Made by a program: the position numbers and the translations under genes. A model generated the notes under the pieces. That model made no database searches. It was not told the origin of the DNA and was given only the letters and a program-made list of their open reading frames with translations. 12,195 nt of DNA from Hylemonella sp. UBA6679 (GTDB lineage: Bacteria > Pseudomonadota > Gammaproteobacteria > Burkholderiales > Burkholderiaceae_C): NCBI GenBank assembly GCA_002454975.1, contig DKJZ01000107.1, positions 1 through 12,195 of the forward strand. The letters run 5' to 3'. Positions 6,149-12,195 of the stretch are shown here, piece after piece (the stretch's first letter is position 1; the number at the start of each line of letters is the position of its first letter).

Positions 6149-6178
6149 GGCCCGTCAATTAAAAAGGCCAATTGAGAC
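6149..6178 (-). promoter_or_regulatory. Weak candidate promoter for rubrerythrin
   Basis: On the minus strand TTGGCC is followed after 18 bases by TACCAT, each matching sigma70 consensus at four of six positions; a TTGACG lies within the spacer. It is placed about 50 bases upstream of the start codon. Evidence is thin, but the 219-base gap to the MOSC gene needs a promoter. Confidence 0.25.
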
Positions 6179-6206
6179 TTGCTAAGCGATTGATAGCCTC
6201 TAAATT

Positions 6207-6223
6207 GCTATGGGCCCCATAGC
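6207..6223. repeat. Palindromic element in the rubrerythrin/MOSC intergenic region
   Basis: GCTATGGGCCCCATAGC has perfect 8-bp arms around one base. It lies in the 219-base non-coding gap 6097-6315, preceded by an AT-rich stretch with AGCGATT and AGCCTCT that loosely recurs at 4085-4110. The gap also holds two copies of CCCAATTTC (6258-6266 and 6271-6279). The element may be a small dispersed repeat or the folded end of the MOSC transcript; no T-run follows. Confidence 0.4.
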
Positions 6224-6315
6224 CCAGTTGGCGCGCACGCAACCCCTAAGTCCAGGGCCCAATTTCAACGCCCAATTTCGGCGTCAAAGTTCTGCGGAAA
6301 GTTCAAAGCACAGGT

Positions 6316-6891
6316 TCACCGCACATGCTTGTAGCGCTTGGCCTGCAAAGAGGTGGCGATGCTCACCGAGCGGCTGCCGGGTTTGAGGGTGAAGCTTTGC
6401 CCGGCTTGCAAGGTGCCAGGCACGTCCACCGCCAAGTAAAAGCCGCAGGTGTTGCCCTCAAACATGGCCTTGGGTGCGCCTGCAAAGCCCATGACGGCGG
6501 CAAACTTGCCGCAAGGCGAACGGGCCTCGGTCACGCGCAGCACGCAGTCGGGGAAATGCAGCTCGTCACCTGCCCACACGTCCTGCTCCAACAGGCCGGC
6601 GATGGTCAGGTTTTCGCCCATGAAGCCGTGTGGCAGGTCTTCGTCAAACAGGCTCACGCCGTGGTCGCGGCGCTGCTGCTGCCAGAAGGGGTAATGCTCC
6701 AAAGGGTAGGCGTACACGGCTTTGCTCAAGCCACCGTGCACGCTGTCATCCGCTTGGGTGTCGCCTTGTAAACCAAGCTTGCCCACGGCCACGGCACCAG
6801 ACACCGTTTGCTTGCCAATCGCGCTGGGCAGCTGGCGCTCGCCCACACGCAGCTTGCGCACCTGGCCGACGTTGACGCTGAGAAGTTTCAT
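6316..6891 (-). CDS. MOSC domain protein, YiiM-like
   Basis: The 191-residue protein is a stand-alone MOSC (molybdenum cofactor sulfurase C-terminal) domain. Typical segments are GLQGDTQADDSVHGGLSKAV near 44-63, MGENLTIAGL in the middle, and VTEARSPCGKFA containing the conserved cysteine thought to bind the cofactor or substrate. The C-terminal basic tail (SLQAKRYKHVR) fits the small helical extension of YiiM. E. coli YiiM is reported to reduce N-hydroxylated compounds such as 6-hydroxylaminopurine using molybdenum cofactor; a similar detoxifying role here is an inference. ATG at 6891 is preferred over the in-frame TTG at 6915 because MKLLSVNVG is the usual N-terminus. It follows pepP after 53 bases on the same strand and probably belongs to that operon. 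Confidence 0.85.
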   Translation of the reverse strand: MKLLSVNVGQVRKLRVGERQLPSAIGKQTVSGAVAVGKLGLQGDTQADDSVHGGLSKAVYAYPLEHYPFWQQQRRDHGVSLFDEDLPHGFMGENLTIAGLLEQDVWAGDELHFPDCVLRVTEARSPCGKFAAVMGFAGAPKAMFEGNTCGFYLAVDVPGTLQAGQSFTLKPGSRSVSIATSLQAKRYKHVR

Positions 6892-6944
6892 GGCCTGGCC
6901 CCCATGACGAGGCAAGCGGGATGCAGGCCCGTTGTCATGGTGAC

Positions 6945-8345
6945 TTAGCCGCGCATCAGCGCTTCAATCTCATCGGCCTTCACCGGCACATCGCGGGTGA
7001 TGAGCTCGCAACCGGTCTCGGTCACGATCGCATCGTCCTCGATGCGAATGCCGATGCCATGGAACTGCTCGGGCACGCCCTCGCCCGGGCGCACGTAAAT
7101 GCCCGGTTCAATCGTGAGCACCATGCCGGGGCGCAGCACGCGGCTGGGGCGGTTTTTGATGACCTCGCCGGAGAGCGGGTCGGTGCGCTCGGTCACGCTG
7201 GTGTCGCCAGGTTCCACGTAGCTGCCGCAGTCGTGCACGTCCATGCCCAGCCAGTGGCTGGTGCGGTGCATGTAAAACGCAAAGTAGCTGCGGTTGGCGA
7301 TCACATCGTCGAGCGTGCCCACCTTGTTTTTGTCCAGCAGGCCCACGTCCAGCATGCCTTGGGCCAACACCTTCACACTGGCCTCGTGCGGGTCGGTGAA
7401 GCGCGCACCGGCTTGGGTGGCGGCCACCGCCGCTTCTTGGCTGGCCAGCACGATGTCGTAGAGCGCGCGCTGCGGCCCGGTGAAACGCCCGTTGGCCGGG
7501 AAGGTGCGGGTGATGTCGCTGGCATAGCCATCAAGCTCGCAACCTGCGTCGATCAACACCAAATCGCCGCTGCGGATGGGCGCGGCATCGGCCCGGTAAT
7601 GCAACACGCAAGCGTTGGCGCCGGCAGCCACGATGGAGCTATAAGCGCTGAACTGCGAGCCGTGCAGGCGGAACTCGTGCAGCAGCTCGGCGTCCAGGTG
7701 GTACTCGCGCACATCGGCGCCTTCGCGCAGACGCTGGGCGCTCAACTGCATGGCACGCACATGGCCGCGCGCGCTGATGTGCGCGGCGCGGCGCATCACC
7801 GCTTGCTCGTGCGCGTCTTTGACCAAGCGCATCTCGTCCAACAGGCCGCACAGGTCTTGCTGGCGGTCGGGGCATTGGGCGCCAAAACGCACGCGGGCGC
7901 GCACTTGTTGCAGCCAGCCATCCACCTGGGTTTCCAGGCCGGTGTGCGTGGCAAAGGGGTACCACACGGTGCGGCGGTTTTCCAGCAGCTTGGGCAGGTG
8001 CTGGTCGATCTCGTCCACAGAAAACGCTTGGTCCACACCCAGGGCCTCAGGCGCGGCTTGGGGGCCCAGGCGGATGCCGTCCCAAATTTCGCGCTCCAGG
8101 TCTTTGGGTTGGCACAAGAGCGTGGTGCGGCCCTGGCCGTCGATCAGCAGCCAAGCGTTGGGCTCGGTAAAACCGGTGAGGTAATAAAAATAACTGTCGT
8201 GCCGGTAAGGGAAGTCGCTGTCGCGGTTGCGCGCGCGCTCAGGCGCGGTGGGCAAAAGCGCGATGCCATCGGCCCCGAGTTGGCGGGCCAGGGCAGCGCG
8301 GCGTTGGGCGTACAGGTCGACAGGGGGCGTGATGATGGCTTGCAT
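6945..8345 (-). CDS. pepP: Aminopeptidase P (Xaa-Pro aminopeptidase)
   Basis: The 466-residue enzyme removes an N-terminal residue in front of proline from peptides, in the cytoplasm. Residues 1-175 are the N-terminal domain of the aminopeptidase P family (DSDFPYRHDSYFYYLTGF at 42-59 is characteristic). The pita-bread catalytic domain follows. All five di-manganese ligands are seen: Asp266 (LIDAGCE), Asp277 (ASDITRTF), His364 (RTSHWLGMDVHD), Glu413 (LTIEPGIY) and Glu436 (GIRIEDD). Length matches E. coli PepP (about 440) with a modest surplus. The start ATG at 8345 has no strong Shine-Dalgarno sequence. The gene lies 57 bases after the MurU-like gene and 53 bases before the MOSC gene, all on the minus strand. 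In E. coli pepP precedes ubiH; that arrangement is not kept here. Confidence 0.95.
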   Translation of the reverse strand: MQAIITPPVDLYAQRRAALARQLGADGIALLPTAPERARNRDSDFPYRHDSYFYYLTGFTEPNAWLLIDGQGRTTLLCQPKDLEREIWDGIRLGPQAAPEALGVDQAFSVDEIDQHLPKLLENRRTVWYPFATHTGLETQVDGWLQQVRARVRFGAQCPDRQQDLCGLLDEMRLVKDAHEQAVMRRAAHISARGHVRAMQLSAQRLREGADVREYHLDAELLHEFRLHGSQFSAYSSIVAAGANACVLHYRADAAPIRSGDLVLIDAGCELDGYASDITRTFPANGRFTGPQRALYDIVLASQEAAVAATQAGARFTDPHEASVKVLAQGMLDVGLLDKNKVGTLDDVIANRSYFAFYMHRTSHWLGMDVHDCGSYVEPGDTSVTERTDPLSGEVIKNRPSRVLRPGMVLTIEPGIYVRPGEGVPEQFHGIGIRIEDDAIVTETGCELITRDVPVKADEIEALMRG

Positions 8346-8403
8346 GTGCAGAGCTTAGCGCGTTGAGATCGGTGCTGTCTGTGTGGTGGCGGCTGTGTGG
8401 GTT

Positions 8404-9225
8404 TTAAGCTGCTGTGCCTGTGCCTTGGTTTAATCTTGGCAAGGTTGCTGCGTTGAGCTGCGCGAGTCGCTCAGGCGTGCCCACATCGGTCCAGGCGCCG
8501 GTGTAGAGCTCAGCACTCACCAGGCCGGCGTCCATGGCGCGGCGCAAGAGCGGCGCCAAGGCAGCTTTGACGCCCTGCGGGTTGCCCGCAGGGATGTCGC
8601 ACCAGGGCGCCTCGAACAACGCGCGTTTGTACAGGCCGATGGTGCTGTAGGTGTAGCGCGGGCCAGGGTGCTCGGGGGGCAAGTTCAGGCAGGCTTGAAC
8701 TCTGCTTAGGTCGCCATCTCTTGCATGGGGCACACCCAAACCAAAGTCGCCTTTGAGGTTGTGCGCTGGGTTGGGCACCAAAAACACATGCGCCAGATTG
8801 TTGCTTTGCGTAAAGGCGTCCACCGTCTCGGCTTGGAAGCTGAAGCCTGGCACGTACACATCACCAGCCAGCACCCAAAACACATCGCTCAGGTGAGGCA
8901 ACAAGCGCGCAATGCCGCCGGCGGTTTCCAGGGCGCCACCAAAATCCACACCTTCATGCGAGTATGAAATTTGTAGCGGCACACCCAACAACGACGTGGG
9001 CTGCAGGCCAAAATAGCTTGGAATTTGCTCACCCAGCCAGGCGGTGTTGATGTGCAGTTGCGTGAAGCCCGCACTCGCCAAGGCCTCCACATGCCAACGC
9101 AGCAAGGGTTGGCCATGCACCTGCAGCAAAGGTTTGGGCGTGGTGTCGGTCAGCGGGCGCATGCGCTCGCCGCGCCCGGCGGCCAAGATCACAGCGTTGA
9201 TGTGTGGAGGAGTTGCAGCGTTCAC
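8404..9225 (-). CDS. murU: Sugar-phosphate nucleotidyltransferase, probable N-acetylmuramate-1-phosphate uridylyltransferase
   Basis: The 273-residue protein has the nucleotidyltransferase fold. The nucleotide loop LAAGRGERMRPLTDTTPKPL spans 14-33, ALETAGGI is at 98-105, and the metal-binding aspartate is in LAGDVY (119-124). Overall it looks most like Pseudomonas MurU, which charges MurNAc-1-phosphate with UTP in a peptidoglycan recycling shortcut; the WHVEALASAGFTQLHIN and AWLGEQI segments are typical. The usual partner kinase AmgK is not in the window, so substrate choice is inferred; another NDP-sugar pyrophosphorylase is the alternative. The start is GTG at 9225, the first possible one after an in-frame TAA at 9235-9237; the ribosome site (GGCGG) is poor. 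It diverges from tkt across 119 bases. Confidence 0.72.
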   Translation of the reverse strand: MNAATPPHINAVILAAGRGERMRPLTDTTPKPLLQVHGQPLLRWHVEALASAGFTQLHINTAWLGEQIPSYFGLQPTSLLGVPLQISYSHEGVDFGGALETAGGIARLLPHLSDVFWVLAGDVYVPGFSFQAETVDAFTQSNNLAHVFLVPNPAHNLKGDFGLGVPHARDGDLSRVQACLNLPPEHPGPRYTYSTIGLYKRALFEAPWCDIPAGNPQGVKAALAPLLRRAMDAGLVSAELYTGAWTDVGTPERLAQLNAATLPRLNQGTGTAA

Positions 9226-9285
9226 CCCGCCACTTTAGACGATGCCCAAGCGCGCCAGCTGATCCTGCAAGTGACAGGCCGCGGC

Positions 9286-9314
9286 GCTCAGCACGCGCCT
9301 GAGCACCTTAAAAT
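9286..9314 (+). promoter_or_regulatory. Probable tkt promoter region with inverted repeat
   Basis: TAAAAT at 9309-9314 matches the -10 consensus at five of six positions, 31 bases before the tkt ATG. No good -35 is found; instead its place is taken by an inverted repeat, GCTCAG (9286-9291) and CTGAGC (9299-9304) around seven bases. A regulator bound there would cover the promoter or replace the -35 contact. Confidence 0.4.
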
Positions 9315-9344
9315 AGCGGGTTTTCACCCACTCGGAGTCGACGC

Positions 9345-11405
9345 ATGGCCAATACCCCCCCAGTTCATGACATGGCCAATGCCATCCGCGCCCTGGCCAT
9401 GGACGCCGTCCAGCAAGCCAACTCCGGCCACCCCGGCGCCCCCATGGGCATGGCTGACATGGCCGTGGCCCTGTGGGGTCCGAGCACCGCTGGCCTGGCT
9501 GGCCACCTGCAGCACAACCCGCGCAACCCACACTGGGCCAACCGCGACCGTTTCGTGCTCTCCAACGGCCACGCCTCCATGCTCATTTACGCGCTCTTGC
9601 ACCTGAGCGGCTACGACCTGCCCATGGCCGAGTTGAAAAACTTCCGCCAGCTGCACTCCAAAACCGCGGGTCACCCCGAAGTGGGCGTGACCCCAGGCAT
9701 CGAAACCACCACCGGTCCGCTGGGCCAGGGCATCACCAACGCGGTGGGCATGGCGCTGGCCGAGAAGCTGCTGGCCGCCGAGTTCAACCGCCCCGGCCAC
9801 GCCGTGGTGAACCACCACACCTATGTGTTCCTGGGTGACGGCTGCCTGATGGAAGGCATCAGCCACGAGGCCTGCGCCCTGGCTGGCGCCTGGAAGCTCA
9901 ACAAACTGGTGGCCTTGTACGACGACAACGGCATCTCGATCGACGGCCAAGTGGCCCCCTGGTTTGTGGACGACACCCCCCGCCGTTTTGAAGCCTATGG
10001 CTGGAACGTGCTGAGCGCCGACGGCCACGATGCCGCTGCAGTCTCAGCCGCCATTGCCAAGGCCAAAACTTCAGCCACCAAGCCCACGCTGATTGTGTGC
10101 AAAACCTCCATTGGCAAAGGCAGCCCCAACCGCGCCAACACCGCCAAAGCCCACGGCGAGCCCCTGGGCGGCGAGGAAATCAAGCTCACCCGCGAAGCCT
10201 TGGGCTGGGCGCACGAGCCTTTTGTCATTCCCGCTGACGTGGCCCAAGCCTGGAACAGCCACGCCGCAGGTGCTGCGCAAGAAGCCGCGTGGAACACCGC
10301 GTTTGCCGCTTATCAAGCCGCGCACCCCGAGCTGGCCGCCGAGTTTGTGCGCCGCATGGCTGGCGACCTGCCCAAGCAGTTCGCGCAAGTGGCGGTGGAC
10401 GCGGCCGTGGCCGCCCACACCAAGGCCGAGACCGTGGCCAGCCGGAAGGCAAGCCAATTGGCCCTGGAAGCCTTCACCGCAGCCCTGCCCGAGTTGCTGG
10501 GCGGCAGCGCTGACTTGACCGGCTCGAACCTCACCAACACCAAGAGCACGCCTGCGCTGCGTGTGGATGTGAACGGTGCGGTGGTGAAGACCGAAGAAGG
10601 CAAGACAGGCCGCCACATCAACTACGGTGTGCGCGAATTCGGCATGGCCGCCATCATGAACGGCGTGGCGCTGCACGGCGGCTTCATCCCCTACGGCGGC
10701 ACCTTCCTGACCTTCAGCGACTACTCGCGCAACGCCATCCGCATGGCCGCGCTCATGAAGCAGCGCGTCATCCATGTGTTCACCCACGACTCCATCGGCC
10801 TGGGTGAAGACGGCCCCACGCACCAGTCCATCGAGCACGGTGCGAGCCTGCGTTTGATTCCCAACCTTGACGTTTGGCGCCCCGCCGACACGGCCGAGAC
10901 CACCGTGGCCTGGGCCGTGGCTTTGCAAAACAAAAACAAGCCCACCGCGCTCTTGCTCAGCCGCCAAAACCTGCCCTACGCGCCCAAGCGCGACCTGGGC
11001 GACATCAGCCGTGGTGCGTATGTGTTGTCTGAGCCCGCCGATGTGGGCCTGAAAAAAGCCGCGCAAGCCGTCATCATCGCCACCGGCTCGGAAGTGCAGC
11101 TGGCTTTGAAAGCGCAAGAACTGCTTGCTACACAAAAGATAGCTGTACGGGTCGTGTCTATGCCGTCTACCACCACGTTTGACCATCAAACCGTGGCCTA
11201 CAAAACCGCGGTCTTGCCCGCCAAGCTGCCCCGCGTGGCGGTAGAAATGGGCTCGACCGACGGCTGGTGGAAGTACGGCTGCGCCGCGGTGGTGGGCATC
11301 GACACCTACGGCGAATCGGCGCCCGCGCCGGTGCTGTTCAAGCATTTCGGCTTCACGCCCGATAACGTGGCTAACACCGTGCGTGCGGTGCTGCGCAAAC
11401 GCTGA
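9345..11405 (+). CDS. tkt: Transketolase
   Basis: The 686-residue thiamine-diphosphate enzyme moves two-carbon units between sugar phosphates in the pentose phosphate pathway, in the cytoplasm. Active-site residues are in place: His29 (SGHPGAP), His76 (SNGHASML), His110 (AGHPEVG), the TPP/metal motif GDG at 164-166 with Asn195, His270, the cofactor-activating Glu431 (VREFGM), and His481 (HDSIGLGEDGPTHQ). Compared with E. coli TktA as I recall it, ALW and HLQHNP are separated by about seven extra residues (Pro46-Gly53, PSTAGLAG). A short patch at 11123-11145 uses AT-ending codons unlike the rest of the gene. ATG at 9345 is preceded by GGAG at 9334-9337. The gap gene follows after 88 bases in the same direction and is probably co-transcribed. 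Confidence 0.96.
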   Translation: MANTPPVHDMANAIRALAMDAVQQANSGHPGAPMGMADMAVALWGPSTAGLAGHLQHNPRNPHWANRDRFVLSNGHASMLIYALLHLSGYDLPMAELKNFRQLHSKTAGHPEVGVTPGIETTTGPLGQGITNAVGMALAEKLLAAEFNRPGHAVVNHHTYVFLGDGCLMEGISHEACALAGAWKLNKLVALYDDNGISIDGQVAPWFVDDTPRRFEAYGWNVLSADGHDAAAVSAAIAKAKTSATKPTLIVCKTSIGKGSPNRANTAKAHGEPLGGEEIKLTREALGWAHEPFVIPADVAQAWNSHAAGAAQEAAWNTAFAAYQAAHPELAAEFVRRMAGDLPKQFAQVAVDAAVAAHTKAETVASRKASQLALEAFTAALPELLGGSADLTGSNLTNTKSTPALRVDVNGAVVKTEEGKTGRHINYGVREFGMAAIMNGVALHGGFIPYGGTFLTFSDYSRNAIRMAALMKQRVIHVFTHDSIGLGEDGPTHQSIEHGASLRLIPNLDVWRPADTAETTVAWAVALQNKNKPTALLLSRQNLPYAPKRDLGDISRGAYVLSEPADVGLKKAAQAVIIATGSEVQLALKAQELLATQKIAVRVVSMPSTTTFDHQTVAYKTAVLPAKLPRVAVEMGSTDGWWKYGCAAVVGIDTYGESAPAPVLFKHFGFTPDNVANTVRAVLRKR
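11123..11145. repeat. AT-rich imperfect palindrome embedded in tkt
   Basis: TTGCTACACAAAAGATAGC contains GCTA...TAGC arms around an A-rich centre. It encodes LATQKIA at a surface position before VRVVSMPS, with a cluster of codons (CTT, ACA, ATA, GTA) that are rare in this GC-rich gene. I recall similar AT-rich GCTAT/ATAGC motifs scattered through Comamonadaceae genomes, including inside genes. That family link is from memory and not demonstrated here. Confidence 0.4.
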
Positions 11406-11493
11406 ATTGACATGCCTGCCGTGGCTTGGATCGACCCGATTTAAGCGCCACGTCAGGCCAGAGTTTCACAATCTTGTTTTTTAAGGATTCACC

Positions 11494-12195
11494 ATGACCA
11501 TCAAAGTAGGTATCAACGGTTTTGGCCGCATCGGCCGCAATGTGCTGCGCTCGGCCATCCAGAATTTCAGCGACATCGAGATCGTGGCCATCAACGACTT
11601 GCTCGAGCCCGACTACCTCGCTTACATGCTGCAGTACGACAGCGTGCACGGCCGCTTCAAGGGCGACGTGGCTGTGGAGGGCAACACCCTGGTCATCAAC
11701 GGCAAAAAAATCCGCCTGACCCAAGAGCGTGACCCCGCCAACCTGAAATGGAACGAGGTCGGTGCGGATGTGGTGATCGAATCCACCGGCCTCTTCTTGG
11801 ACAAAGCCACCGCGCAAAAACACCTGGATGCGGGCGCCAAGAAAGTCATCTTGTCGGCCCCTTCCAAAGACGACACCCCCATGTTTGTGTTTGGCGTGAA
11901 CCACACCACCTACAAGGGCGAGGCCATCATCTCCAACGCCTCTTGCACCACCAACTGCTTGGCACCTTTGGCCAAAGTGGTGCACGACAAGTGGGGCATC
12001 AAGCGCGGCCTGATGACCACCGTGCACGCCGCCACCGCCACGCAAAAAACCGTGGACGGCCCCTCCAACAAAGACTGGCGCGGCGGCCGCGGCATTCTGG
12101 AAAACATCATCCCCTCCAGCACCGGTGCTGCCAAGGCCGTGGGCGTGGTGATTCCTGAGCTCAACAAAAAGCTCACCGGCATGTCCTTCCGCGTG
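11494..12195 (+). CDS. gap: Glyceraldehyde-3-phosphate dehydrogenase, type I (N-terminal part)
   Basis: The gene runs off the right edge after 234 codons with the frame open, about 70 percent of the usual length of about 335 residues. The enzyme oxidises glyceraldehyde-3-phosphate to 1,3-bisphosphoglycerate with NAD in glycolysis, or the reverse in gluconeogenesis. The NAD-binding start INGFGRIGRNVLR (7-19) is present; NDLLEPDYLAYMLQYDSVHG is typical of the NAD-dependent GapA class. The catalytic cysteine is Cys151 in SNASCTTNC and the base is His178 in TTVHAATATQ. A purine-rich AAGGA lies seven bases before the ATG. It shares glyceraldehyde-3-phosphate with transketolase upstream. No separate strong promoter was found between the two: a perfect TTGACA at 11407-11412 has no -10 partner at the right distance. 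Confidence 0.96.
   Translation, partial: MTIKVGINGFGRIGRNVLRSAIQNFSDIEIVAINDLLEPDYLAYMLQYDSVHGRFKGDVAVEGNTLVINGKKIRLTQERDPANLKWNEVGADVVIESTGLFLDKATAQKHLDAGAKKVILSAPSKDDTPMFVFGVNHTTYKGEAIISNASCTTNCLAPLAKVVHDKWGIKRGLMTTVHAATATQKTVDGPSNKDWRGGRGILENIIPSSTGAAKAVGVVIPELNKKLTGMSFRV

Noticed and set aside
6921..8366. 481-codon plus-strand ORF across pepP
   Set aside because: It is a shadow of pepP, whose five metal ligands are intact on the minus strand. Its composition is His/Ala/Gly-rich with no recognisable fold.
9235..9531. Minus-strand ORF between murU and tkt ending in LQDQLARLGIV, possibly a leader peptide or small gene
   Set aside because: Most of it is antisense to tkt, which is certain. 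The non-overlapping part (about 30 codons from a GTG in the gap) has no ribosome site and contains the tkt promoter.
10071..11345. Long minus-strand ORF across tkt
   Set aside because: It is the complement of conserved transketolase sequence and has no start context or domain.
11407..11435. Perfect TTGACA at 11407-11412 as a gap promoter
   Set aside because: The position 17 bases downstream reads ATCGAC, not a -10, and AT-rich GATTTA is too far away. Co-transcription with tkt is simpler.

Overview
The window looks like chromosomal DNA of a betaproteobacterium, most probably family Comamonadaceae (Rhodoferax/Limnohabitans/Hydrogenophaga-like). This rests on GC-rich coding sequence, protein sequences typical of Burkholderiales, and a short AT-rich palindromic patch inside tkt of a kind I recall from comamonad genomes. 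The genus is an inference. No phage, transposase, tRNA, rRNA or CRISPR array is visible.

Layout. (1) 1-385, plus strand: the 3' end of rsmA (16S rRNA dimethyladenosine transferase). (2) 1454-376, minus strand: a convergent two-gene RNase/inhibitor cassette. A secreted guanyl-specific RNase resembling Streptomyces RNase Sa is followed by a barstar-family inhibitor, possibly a small overlapping ORF, and a clear Rho-independent terminator that abuts the rsmA stop. (3) 3934-1631, minus: maeB, an NADP-malic enzyme with a C-terminal phosphotransacetylase-like domain. (4) 6096-4126, minus: a redox/peroxide-defence block of rubrerythrin (without a rubredoxin domain), a separate 54-residue rubredoxin, and rubredoxin reductase. 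(5) 9225-6316, minus: a sugar-phosphate nucleotidyltransferase (MurU-like), aminopeptidase P and a YiiM-like MOSC protein, with gaps of 57 and 53 bp that fit one operon. (6) 9345-12195, plus: tkt and the first 234 codons of gap, diverging from the murU-like gene.

How the genes work together. Rubredoxin reductase would pass electrons from NAD(P)H to the free rubredoxin, which would reduce the di-iron rubrerythrin, giving peroxide reduction. Transketolase and GAPDH meet at glyceraldehyde-3-phosphate in central sugar metabolism. MaeB makes pyruvate and NADPH from malate. The RNase/barstar pair is a toxin/antidote-type arrangement in which the inhibitor protects the producing cell from its own RNase.

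Most of the window is core metabolism. The parts worth a second look are the RNase-barstar cassette with its extra small ORF, the split rubrerythrin/rubredoxin system with palindromes in its leaders, and two local oddities in tkt. I see no clear sign of a wholly undescribed system.
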